Below are positions 1-5,563 of a DNA stretch of 5,763 nucleotides, piece after piece (the stretch's first letter is position 1; the number at the start of each line of letters is the position of its first letter). The notes beneath the pieces were generated by a model. It was not told the DNA's origin. It saw only the letters and a program-made list of their open reading frames with translations, and made no database searches. The translations under genes and the position numbers were made by a program. This DNA comes from Gemmatimonadota bacterium (GTDB lineage: Bacteria > Gemmatimonadota > Gemmatimonadetes > Gemmatimonadales > GWC2-71-9), in contig JAGGAG010000157.1 of assembly GCA_017889745.1 (NCBI GenBank), positions 1-5,763 on the forward strand, given 5' to 3'.

Positions 1-10
1 GAGGGAACCC

Positions 11-1351
11 ATGCCCTCAACACTTGAGATCACGCCCATGCAGGACGTGAGCGGGTCGTTCCACCCGCTCAAGGGCACCAGTGCCGACTTCGACCCGCTG
101 CTCGAGCGGGTGGACAATGCCCGCGTCGTCCTCCTGGGAGAGGCGTCGCACGGAACCCACGAGTTCTATCATATCCGGGCCGAGATCACCAAGCGGCTCA
201 TCCGGGAGAAGGGCTTCGTGGCGGTGGCGGTCGAGGCCGACTGGCCGGACGCCTACCGGGTCAACCGCTATGTCCGCGGTCGCGGCAATGATCCCGACGC
301 CATCGCGGCGCTGGGCGGGTTCCTGCGCTTCCCCACCTGGATGTGGCGCAACGCCGACGTGCTCGACTTCATCGGCTGGCTGCGCACCCACAACGAGGAT
401 ACTCTCGACCACGTCGGGTTCTACGGCCTCGACCTCTACAGCCTGCACGCGTCCATGCAGGCGGTGCTCGAGTACCTCGAGAAGGTCGACCCCGAGGCGG
501 CCCGCCGCGCGGCCCGGCGGTATGGCTGTTTCGATCATTTCGGCGGCGACCCGCAGGAGTACGGCTACGCCACTGCCTTCGGCATGGCGCCGTCGTGCGA
601 GCGTGAGGTGCTGAACCAGCTGGTCGAGCTTCGGTCCTCGGCGGCCGAGTACGCCCGGCGCAATGGGCGGCTCGAGCCGGACGACCTCTTCTTCGCCGAG
701 CAGAACGCGAAGGTCGTGCGCAGCGCCGAGGAGTATTACCGCGCCATGTTCCGCAGCCGGGTCGGGTCGTGGAACCTGCGCGACCAGCACATGGCCGACA
801 CGCTGAACGCGCTGCTCGGCTTCCTGGAGAAGCAGGGCACGCGGTCCAAGGTGGTGGTCTGGGCGCACAATTCGCACCTTGGCGACGCGCGGGCCACCGA
901 GATGGGCGCGGGGGGTGAACACAACGTGGGCCAGCTCGTGCGCCAGCAGTTCGGCCACGAGGCGGTGCTCGTGGGCTTCACCACCTATACCGGCACGGTC
1001 ACCGCGGCATCCGACTGGGACGCCCCGGTGGAGCGGAAGGTCGTCCGGCCTGCGCTGCCCGACAGCTACGAGGCCCTGTTCCACGAGAGCGGACGCAATT
1101 TCTATCTCGATCTCGGCGGACCGGCGCCCCTCGTGGCCGCACTCGATGCCCCGCGCCTCGAGCGCGCCATCGGCGTCATCTACCGGCCCGAAACGGAGCG
1201 GATGAGCCACTATTTCCACGCTCACCTGCCCCGGCAGTTCGATGCCGTGTTCCACTACGACCACACTCGCGCTGTCGAGCCGCTGGACCGCACCGCGGCC
1301 TGGGAACAGGGCGAGGCTGAACTTCCCGAGACCTACCCTTCCGCCCTGTGA
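11..1351 (+). CDS. Erythromycin esterase family protein (hydrolase)
   Basis: Complete 446-residue protein that resembles the erythromycin esterase (Ere) superfamily along its whole length. Members characterised in resistance open the macrolactone ring, but most chromosomal homologues have unknown substrates. Visible family signatures are GEASHGTHEFY at residues 43-53 (His47 and Glu44 match the conserved catalytic His/Glu region), VAVEADWP at 72-79 with Glu75, the motif RDQHMA at 257-262, and WAHNSHLGDAR at 284-294 with His286 and His289. No signal peptide is present, so it is probably cytoplasmic. The ATG at 11 is preceded by GAGGGA at bases 1-6, a good ribosome site. The next gene begins at or just after its stop, so the two are probably co-transcribed. 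Known relatives occur with a phosphoribosyltransferase and a dienelactone-hydrolase-like protein. Family assignment is firm, but real macrolide resistance is not implied. Confidence 0.93.
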   Translation: MPSTLEITPMQDVSGSFHPLKGTSADFDPLLERVDNARVVLLGEASHGTHEFYHIRAEITKRLIREKGFVAVAVEADWPDAYRVNRYVRGRGNDPDAIAALGGFLRFPTWMWRNADVLDFIGWLRTHNEDTLDHVGFYGLDLYSLHASMQAVLEYLEKVDPEAARRAARRYGCFDHFGGDPQEYGYATAFGMAPSCEREVLNQLVELRSSAAEYARRNGRLEPDDLFFAEQNAKVVRSAEEYYRAMFRSRVGSWNLRDQHMADTLNALLGFLEKQGTRSKVVVWAHNSHLGDARATEMGAGGEHNVGQLVRQQFGHEAVLVGFTTYTGTVTAASDWDAPVERKVVRPALPDSYEALFHESGRNFYLDLGGPAPLVAALDAPRLERAIGVIYRPETERMSHYFHAHLPRQFDAVFHYDHTRAVEPLDRTAAWEQGEAELPETYPSAL

Positions 1352-1362
1352 GGCCTGAAGCC

Positions 1363-2073
1363 ATGACACCCACCACGCTCAACCCGCCGTTTGTCCATGC
1401 GAATCTCAGGATTCCGGCGGCCGGCGTCATCCTGACAGGCGACTTGACGATTCCGGTCAACGCGCGCGGGCTGGTGATCTTCGCCCATGGCAGCGGCAGC
1501 AGCCGCCTGAGTCCGCGCAACCGCCGCGTGGCCGAATGGCTGCACCACGCCGGTCTCGGAACCCTGCTCTTCGACCTGCTCACGCCGGCGGAAGAGGAAG
1601 TAGACGCCGTCACCCGCGAGCACCGGTTCGACATCGAGTTGCTGGCGGTACGGCTGGCCGCGGTGACCGACTGGATCGCCGTGCACCCCGACGCCAAGGA
1701 GCTCCATATCGGCTACTTCGGCGCGAGCACGGGCGCCGCGGCTGCACTGGTGGCCGCCGCGACGCGTCCGCACCTCATCCGCGCGGTCGTGTCGCGCGGC
1801 GGGCGCCCCGACCTGGCCGGGGCATCGCTCGGCCGCGTCACGGCGCCAACCCTCTTGATCGTCGGAAGCCGCGACACCGAGGTGGTTTCCCTCAACCAGC
1901 TCGCCCGGCACGAGATGACCCATTCACCGGTGACCCTGCTGCAGTTGGTGCCCGGTGCCACGCACCTCTTCGAGGAGCGCGGGGCCCTCGAGCTGGTGGG
2001 CGACTTGGCGTGCAACTGGTTCGAGCACTACCTCGCGGGAGTCGGCACGGCGCCCGTGGCGATACACAGGTAG
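1363..2073 (+). CDS. Dienelactone hydrolase-family alpha/beta hydrolase
   Basis: 236-residue cytoplasmic alpha/beta hydrolase. A strand-turn segment FAHGSGSSRLSPRN (residues 40-53) supplies the oxyanion region. The nucleophile elbow is GASTG (120-124) with Ser122. The likely acid is Asp171 in VGSRD, and the likely base is His201 in GATHLFEE. Length and motif order fit the small dienelactone hydrolase-like proteins that accompany erythromycin esterase and phosphoribosyltransferase genes; the substrate is unknown. Start choice: the ATG at 1363 has GAGG at 1350-1353, 9 nt upstream. An in-frame GTG at 1348 would overlap the upstream stop as GTGA and add five residues. It cannot be excluded, because the same GTGA arrangement is used between the two transporter genes further right. 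Either way the gene is tightly coupled to the esterase gene. Serine hydrolase chemistry is well supported, the physiological role is not. Confidence 0.88.
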   Translation: MTPTTLNPPFVHANLRIPAAGVILTGDLTIPVNARGLVIFAHGSGSSRLSPRNRRVAEWLHHAGLGTLLFDLLTPAEEEVDAVTREHRFDIELLAVRLAAVTDWIAVHPDAKELHIGYFGASTGAAAALVAAATRPHLIRAVVSRGGRPDLAGASLGRVTAPTLLIVGSRDTEVVSLNQLARHEMTHSPVTLLQLVPGATHLFEERGALELVGDLACNWFEHYLAGVGTAPVAIHR

Positions 2074-2099
2074 TCAGTGGGGGCGAGGGACCGTATGTT
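2071..2099 (+). promoter_or_regulatory. Possible promoter of the cation transporter operon
   Basis: TAGTCA at 2071-2076 (four of six matches to TTGACA) is separated by 17 bp from TATGTT at 2094-2099 (four of six matches to TATAAT). Transcription would start near 2106, giving a leader of about 20 nt before the ATG at 2128. The -35 overlaps the stop codon of the hydrolase gene. Such partial matches arise by chance, so confidence is low. The surrounding inverted repeat and the gap between genes give some support. Confidence 0.35.
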
Positions 2100-2120
2100 G
2101 TGACCCGATGCCCTCGCCCC
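2080..2120. repeat. Perfect 10-bp inverted repeat before the antiporter gene
   Basis: GGGGCGAGGG at 2080-2089 is exactly complementary to CCCTCGCCCC at 2111-2120, with 21 nt between. T2078 and A2121 could also pair if G2079 is bulged. The arm centres are 31 bp apart, about three helical turns, and they flank the candidate -10 box and start site, as an operator would. As RNA it could form a hairpin just after the hydrolase gene, but no T-tract follows (the next bases are ACCTCCC), so it does not look like an ordinary intrinsic terminator. Confidence 0.6.
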
Positions 2121-2127
2121 ACCTCCC

Positions 2128-3222
2128 ATGAGTCCGCTGCTCAAGGAGATCCGGCATAATCGGATGCTCTGGCTGCTGGCCTTCGTGCCGGTGGTCCTCG
2201 CGACCGCGCGGCTCAGGCCCGAGTCGCACACGCTGCTGTTCGTGCTGTCCGTCCTGGCCATCGTCCCGCTCGCCGTCCTGCTCAGTCTTTCCACCGAATC
2301 GGTCGCGGCCAGGACGGGCGACGCGGTCGGCGGCCTGCTCAATGCCACGCTGGGCAACCTGACCGAGCTGGTCATCGCGCTGGCGGCGTTGCGCGCCGGC
2401 GAATACACCCTGGTCAAGGCGTCCATCGCCGGGGCGATCGTCACCAACACCCTGTTCATGCTGGGCGGGTCGTTCCTGCTCGGGGGGCTGAAGCATCACG
2501 TCCAGGAGTTCAATCATTCCAGCGCCGTGCTGCAATCGAGCCTGCTCTTCCTGGCCACGGTGGCGCTGCTGATACCCTCGGCCACTGTCGATCCGGAATC
2601 CCTGGCGGGCGCGGCGTTCGTCCAGAACATGAGCCTGGGACTCTCGGTGCTGCTCATCATCGGCTACGCACTGGGCCTGCTCTTCACCCTCGGGACACAC
2701 CGCGACGTGTTCGGCAGCACCGACTCCGGGGAGGAGCACGAGGCAGCCCTGCCGATCGCGACAGCACTCGCCACGCTGGCCGGCGTCACGGTGCTGATCG
2801 CACTCGTCTCCGAGGTCTTCGTCGAGTCGGTACAGGTCGCCGCGGTATCGTTCGGCATGACCTCCGCGTTCGTGGGCTTCATCGTGGTGGCGCTGGTGGG
2901 CGCCGCTGCGGAGATGACCGCGGCGTTCTCGGCCGCGCGCAAGGACCGGCTCGACCTGAGCGTGGGCATCGCGCTGGGAAGCGCCACCCAGATCGCGCTC
3001 TTCGTGGCGCCGGTACTGGTGCTGCTCAGCTACGTGGTCGGCCCGCACCCGATGAGCCTCCAGTTCTGGCCCGGGTCGGTGATGATGGTGTTCATCGCGA
3101 CCCTGACCACGGCGCTGGTCACCCGTGGCGGCCGCTCGGCGTGGTTCGTCGGGGCGCTGTTGCTCATGGTCTACCTGGTGTTCGCCATGGCCCTCTACCT
3201 GCTGCCGCCACGGGTCCTGTGA
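2128..3222 (+). CDS. CAX-type calcium/proton antiporter
   Basis: 364-residue inner-membrane protein of the Ca2+:cation antiporter family (CAX/ChaA group), expected to export Ca2+ in exchange for protons. About eleven hydrophobic segments are arranged as two homologous halves. The first repeat carries the signature GNLTELVIA at residues 76-84 with Glu80, preceded by the segment STESVAARTGDAVGGLLNA. An acidic stretch at about 197-205 (TDSGEEHE) separates the halves, as usual in CAX proteins. The second repeat carries GAAAEM at 258-263 with Glu262, where classical members have GNAAEH, so the Asn and His of that motif are replaced. GIALGSATQIALF (280-292) is typical. The ATG at 2128 has no clear Shine-Dalgarno sequence (ACCTCCC precedes it). 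An ATG at 2108 is out of frame. Its stop overlaps the next gene by 4 nt. The family call is firm; ion specificity is inferred. Confidence 0.93.
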   Translation: MSPLLKEIRHNRMLWLLAFVPVVLATARLRPESHTLLFVLSVLAIVPLAVLLSLSTESVAARTGDAVGGLLNATLGNLTELVIALAALRAGEYTLVKASIAGAIVTNTLFMLGGSFLLGGLKHHVQEFNHSSAVLQSSLLFLATVALLIPSATVDPESLAGAAFVQNMSLGLSVLLIIGYALGLLFTLGTHRDVFGSTDSGEEHEAALPIATALATLAGVTVLIALVSEVFVESVQVAAVSFGMTSAFVGFIVVALVGAAAEMTAAFSAARKDRLDLSVGIALGSATQIALFVAPVLVLLSYVVGPHPMSLQFWPGSVMMVFIATLTTALVTRGGRSAWFVGALLLMVYLVFAMALYLLPPRVL

Positions 3223-3884
3223 GCCTCCCCGACCTCTTCACGTCCCCCAGGCGCACCCTGGACCCGATCGAACGCATCTCCGAGGTGCTGTTCGGCCTGA
3301 TCATGGTCCTCACCTTCACCCTGACGCTCAGCGTTGCGGAGGGGGGGCAGGGCGAGGTGCGGACCATGCTGATCGGCGCGCTCGGGTGCAACCTCGCCTG
3401 GGGAGTCATCGACGCCGTGTTCTACCTGATGGCCGCCTTGGCACAGAGGGGCCACAACCTCACGGCCTTCCGGGCCGCGCGCAGCGAGAACGACCCGGTG
3501 AGGGCGCAGGGCATCATCGCCGGCGCACTGCCGCCGATGATTGCGTCCCTCATGCAGCCGGCGGAGCTGGAAGCGCTCCGCCTGCGCCTGAAGCAGGTCC
3601 CCGAGCCGAAGAAGTACGTCCGCCTCACCCTGGACGATTGGAAGGGTGCTGCCGGTGTGTGCCTCCTCGTGTTCCTGTCCACGTTTCCGGTGGTCATTCC
3701 GTTCACGTTCATGCACGACGTGACGCGCGCGTTGCGCTTCTCCAACGCCATCGCGGTGGTGCTGCTGTACGTCATGGGCTACGCCTTCGGCCGCATCACT
3801 GGAAGAAGGCCGGTTCTGATCGGCGTTGCCATGGTCGTCTTCGGGGCCGCTCTCGTGGCCATGACCATCGCGCTCGGAGGCTGA
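3219..3884 (+). CDS. VIT1/CCC1-like membrane transporter
   Basis: 221-residue membrane protein with five predicted hydrophobic segments at about 22-40, 49-73, 145-166, 172-191 and 198-220, and a soluble loop of about 70 residues between segments 2 and 3. That 2+3 layout with a central cytoplasmic domain matches the VIT1/CCC1 iron and manganese transporter fold, and the overall sequence resembles bacterial proteins annotated this way. However, I do not see the usual first-helix motif containing NDG, and the central loop lacks the Glu-rich metal site, so it is a divergent member and the substrate is uncertain. Start: the GTG at 3219 overlaps the upstream stop as GTGA, which suggests translational coupling to the antiporter. 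A further upstream in-frame ATG at 3141 would add 26 Arg/Pro/Gly-rich residues encoded inside the antiporter gene and is unlikely. Confidence 0.7.
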   Translation: MSLPDLFTSPRRTLDPIERISEVLFGLIMVLTFTLTLSVAEGGQGEVRTMLIGALGCNLAWGVIDAVFYLMAALAQRGHNLTAFRAARSENDPVRAQGIIAGALPPMIASLMQPAELEALRLRLKQVPEPKKYVRLTLDDWKGAAGVCLLVFLSTFPVVIPFTFMHDVTRALRFSNAIAVVLLYVMGYAFGRITGRRPVLIGVAMVVFGAALVAMTIALGG

Positions 3885-3890
3885 CGCCCG

Positions 3891-4451
3891 TCACGGCTTC
3901 TGGTTGATCATCAGGTGGGCGTACGGTGTCCCCGCCCACATGATCCAGGTTCCCGTCTTCTTCGGCGTTGCCGACAATCCGCTCGTGCCCGGCTGGAACG
4001 GCCAGATGATCATGTAGTGCGGTGGCGACTGGACCCACTTGGTGCCCGGGCCGGGCTTGGCCCACGGGTCCGTGGCGCTGATGTCGCTGCCGCCGGTGAG
4101 CATGTACATCACGCCGGGCTCGGTGTTGGCGGGCTTCGCCTCGTGCTTGAGCCAGGAACCCACCCACATCATTGCCTGCTTGTCGGCACACATCGCGTCC
4201 TGGCCCGGTGTGTCGGGCGCGTCCGGCAGGCAGGTCCAGCCGTTCGTACCCGGGCGCAGCTGCACCAGCTTCCCGTCGGCCCCGGCTGACATGATGGTGG
4301 CATTCATGGCGATCTCCTTCGGCGCCGCCGCCATCGCCTCGCGGATGAGGGTGTCCTTGCTCTTCGTCACCTGGCCCTTCTGCTGCGCCGAGAGCGCGGG
4401 AACCACGGCAAGCGTAACGAGGCTCGCCGTAACCACCGTGCGTGCGGACAT
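3891..4451 (-). CDS. Exported Met/Trp-rich protein of unknown function
   Basis: 186 residues with an N-terminal signal peptide (MSARTVVTASLVTLAVVPAL, then SA-QQ; cleavage likely after Ala22), so it is probably periplasmic or secreted. I know no functional name. From memory, similar conserved uncharacterised exported proteins share the cores RPGTNGWTCLPD (66-77), TPGQDAMCAD (81-90), MLTGGSD (117-123) and GTPYAHLM (174-181). The mature part has 11 Met and 8 Trp in about 164 residues and only two Cys (74 and 88), which could form a disulfide. His103, His145 and His179 together with the many Met residues could bind a metal, but that is speculation. The start at 4451 is decided by the signal peptide and a strong ribosome site 8 nt upstream. 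An upstream in-frame ATG at 4559 would run through the terminator-like hairpin and bury the signal peptide, so I reject it. The gene converges on the transporter gene with 6 bp between stops. Confidence 0.85.
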   Translation of the reverse strand: MSARTVVTASLVTLAVVPALSAQQKGQVTKSKDTLIREAMAAAPKEIAMNATIMSAGADGKLVQLRPGTNGWTCLPDAPDTPGQDAMCADKQAMMWVGSWLKHEAKPANTEPGVMYMLTGGSDISATDPWAKPGPGTKWVQSPPHYMIIWPFQPGTSGLSATPKKTGTWIMWAGTPYAHLMINQKP

Positions 4452-4459
4452 GTGCGCTG

Positions 4460-4468
4460 CCCTCCTCC
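4460..4468 (-). promoter_or_regulatory. Strong Shine-Dalgarno site that decides the start
   Basis: On the minus strand the sequence reads GGAGGAGGG, close to a perfect anti-16S match, ending 8 nt before the ATG at 4451. It supports that start over the longer reading frame and suggests that translation initiation is efficient once the leader is transcribed through. Confidence 0.85.
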
Positions 4469-4496
4469 GGCCGATGCCGGCTTGTGAAACGTTGGT

Positions 4497-4536
4497 ACAA
4501 ACAAGAACCCGGCCAAGCAGTTGCTCGGCCGGGTTC
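4497..4536 (-). terminator. Rho-independent terminator-like hairpin in the leader
   Basis: GAACCCGGCC at 4505-4514 and GGCCGGGTTC at 4527-4536 form a perfect 10-bp stem. The 12-nt interior can add an AGC/GCT inner stem around a four-base loop. Read on the minus strand, the stem is followed at once by TTGTTTGT (4504 down to 4497), a T-rich tract. On the plus strand the stem is followed by GCGATTGG, so it is directional. It sits about 45 nt upstream of the start of the exported-protein gene and downstream of a candidate promoter, so it is either an attenuator or the end of a small RNA. Confidence 0.75.
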
Positions 4537-4598
4537 GCGATTGGCTCCTCCTGATGCACGCGACCAACTTGACGCGTCAGGGTTCACAGCCTCCGACA
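4497..4598 (-). ncRNA. Candidate attenuator leader or small RNA, about 100 nt
   Basis: The stretch between the predicted transcription start (about 4598) and the terminator T-tract (4497) would be a transcript of roughly 100 nt. Besides the terminator, minus-strand bases 4580-4573 (CTGACGCG) can pair with 4562-4551 (CGCG, bulged TGCA, TCAG) to form an eight-pair bulged hairpin. The hexamer GAACCC at 4585-4580 repeats the 5' edge of the terminator stem and could pair instead with the GGGTTC of its 3' arm, a possible antiterminator. An AGGAGGAG at 4552-4545 resembles a ribosome site but has no start codon after it. I do not recognise a known riboswitch class. The structure is seen in the sequence; function is inference. 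Confidence 0.45.
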
Positions 4599-4603
4599 GC
4601 GCT

Positions 4604-4632
4604 ACGGTATGGCAGTCGCTCCGGGCCGTCAA
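4604..4632 (-). promoter_or_regulatory. Promoter for the exported-protein leader
   Basis: On the minus strand TTGACG (4632-4627, five of six -35 matches) lies exactly 17 bp upstream of TACCGT (4609-4604, three of six -10 matches). The predicted start is about 4598. The -35 quality and ideal spacing make this the best promoter candidate in the window. It reads into the terminator-containing leader and then the gene ending at 3891. Confidence 0.6.
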
Positions 4633-4679
4633 GCACTGGACACCTTGTCCCGTCCCTTCCGCGCACGCGGTGGCGCCCC

Positions 4680-4685
4680 TAAGCT
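4680..4685 (+). promoter_or_regulatory. Possible -10 box of a leaderless transcript
   Basis: TAAGCT at 4680-4685 ends 6 nt before the ATG at 4692, the distance at which transcription normally starts. No Shine-Dalgarno sequence lies in the CCCGCC between them. This fits a leaderless mRNA. The -35 position, 17 bp upstream, reads TTCCGC and is weak. Confidence 0.35.
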
Positions 4686-4691
4686 CCCGCC

Positions 4692-5399
4692 ATGCGCAAG
4701 AACCTGATCGCCATCCTCGGTCTCTTCGTCCTCGCCGCCTCGACGGCGGCGGCCCAGGCTCCCAATACCCTGACCGCAGAGGAAAAGGCGGCGGGGTTCA
4801 AGCTGCTGTTCGATGGCAAGGCGGCCACTGACTGGCGCGGCTACCAGCAGAAGACGCTGCCCGGCGGCTGGACCGTCGTCGATGGTGCCCTTGCGCTCAC
4901 CAGCGGCAGCGGCGAGCCCAGCAGCGGCGACATCGTCACCAGGGCCGAGTATTCCAACTTCGAGCTCCGCCTCGAGTGGCGCATCGCGAAGGACGGCAAC
5001 AGCGGCATCATGTATCGCGTCTCCGAGGAATACGAGGCGCCGTACGAGAGCGGGCCGGAGATGCAGGTGCTCGACGACGCCGGTCACGCCGACGGCAAGT
5101 CGCGCCTCACCGCGGCGGGCAGTTGCTTTGGGCTCTATCCCGCGCCAGCGGGCATCGTGAAACCCGCGGGGGAGTGGAACGAGGTCCGCATCATCGCCGA
5201 CGGGGCGCATGTCGAGCACTGGCTCAACGGGGTGAAGGTGGTGGAGTACGAGCTTTGGAGCCCCGACTGGAGGGGCCGGGTGGCGTCGTCAAAGTTCAAG
5301 CAGTGGCCCGGCTACGGGATGTCGAAGAAGGGGCGCATCGCGCTGCAGGACCACGGGAATGCGGTGAGCTACCGGAGCATCCGGATCAGGAAACTCTAG
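4692..5399 (+). CDS. Exported DUF1080 / 3-keto-disaccharide hydrolase-like protein
   Basis: 235 residues. The N-terminus is a signal peptide (positive MRKN, hydrophobic core 5-18, cleavage near Ala21 in TAAAQ), so the protein acts in the periplasm or outside. The rest is a single DUF1080 domain (Pfam 3keto-disac_hyd), a concanavalin-like beta-jelly-roll. GFKLLFDGK at 35-43 followed by Trp48 opens the domain. Then come GDIVTRAEYSNFELRLEWRI (79-98), NSGIMYRVSE (103-112), GPEMQVLDD (121-129), GEWNEVRIIADG (160-171) with HWLNG (176-180), and the closing GRIALQDHG plus RSIRIRKL. Characterised relatives cleave 3-keto-glycosides or are thought to bind or hydrolyse sugars; the substrate here is unknown. 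The gene is divergent from the exported unknown protein, stands alone, and lacks a ribosome site. The length is normal for a single-domain member. Confidence 0.92.
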   Translation: MRKNLIAILGLFVLAASTAAAQAPNTLTAEEKAAGFKLLFDGKAATDWRGYQQKTLPGGWTVVDGALALTSGSGEPSSGDIVTRAEYSNFELRLEWRIAKDGNSGIMYRVSEEYEAPYESGPEMQVLDDAGHADGKSRLTAAGSCFGLYPAPAGIVKPAGEWNEVRIIADGAHVEHWLNGVKVVEYELWSPDWRGRVASSKFKQWPGYGMSKKGRIALQDHGNAVSYRSIRIRKL

Positions 5400-5402
5400 C
5401 GC

Positions 5403-5436
5403 CACGACAGCCGAAGGAGTCGCCCCAGAGACGCGC
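5403..5436 (+). repeat. 34-nt direct repeat, copy A
   Basis: This stretch matches 5564-5597 at 32 of 34 positions (differences at 5408 and 5420). The core is AGCCGAAGGAG, one variable base, then CGCCCCAGAGACGCGC. It begins 3 nt after the DUF1080 stop codon and runs straight into the palindrome CCAGCGCTGG. Confidence 0.85.
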
Positions 5437-5449
5437 CAGCGCTGGAGCT

Positions 5450-5462
5450 CGTCGAATGGGGA
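5450..5462 (+). repeat. 13-nt direct repeat, copy 1
   Basis: CGTCGAATGGGGA here recurs exactly at 5751-5763, the last bases of the window. The bases before the two copies differ, and the right copy may continue beyond the window. Confidence 0.65.
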
Positions 5463-5563
5463 TGGCTCCGGAGGCTCTGTTGCCCGGCGGCGGCGCAATC
5501 GAACTCTCCTTCAGCAACACCCCCGATCTTCGAGCTGCAGCGATCTGGACCTCGCCGCGCCGG

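Noticed and set aside
17..1369. A 450-codon open frame on the minus strand lying opposite the erythromycin esterase gene
   Set aside because: It mirrors the esterase gene. High GC at third codon positions keeps the opposite frame free of stops. The translation is low-complexity (Val/Gly/Arg/His) and shows no domain.
2074..3048. A 324-codon minus-strand open frame opposite the antiporter gene
   Set aside because: The translation is extremely rich in Arg, Gln, Glu and His with no recognisable domain, while the plus strand encodes a clear antiporter.
4452..4559. N-terminal extension of the exported protein from the ATG at 4559
   Set aside because: It would place 36 residues before a textbook signal peptide and would be translated through the terminator-like hairpin. 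The internal ATG at 4451 has a far better ribosome site.
4569..4574. TTGACG on the plus strand as a -35 box for the DUF1080 gene
   Set aside because: At 17-18 bp downstream there is only TCCGAC or CCGACA, not a -10 box. The next candidate, TACGGT at 4603, is 28 bp away.
3796..4632. A 278-codon minus-strand open frame overlapping the exported-protein gene
   Set aside because: It runs in another frame through the promoter, the terminator hairpin and the real gene, and into the convergent transporter gene. Its product is Arg/Gly/His-rich without a domain.
4537..4640. A tRNA gene before the terminator hairpin
   Set aside because: GGTTCGCGA resembles a T-loop, but no 7-bp acceptor stem or anticodon arm could be placed on either strand.
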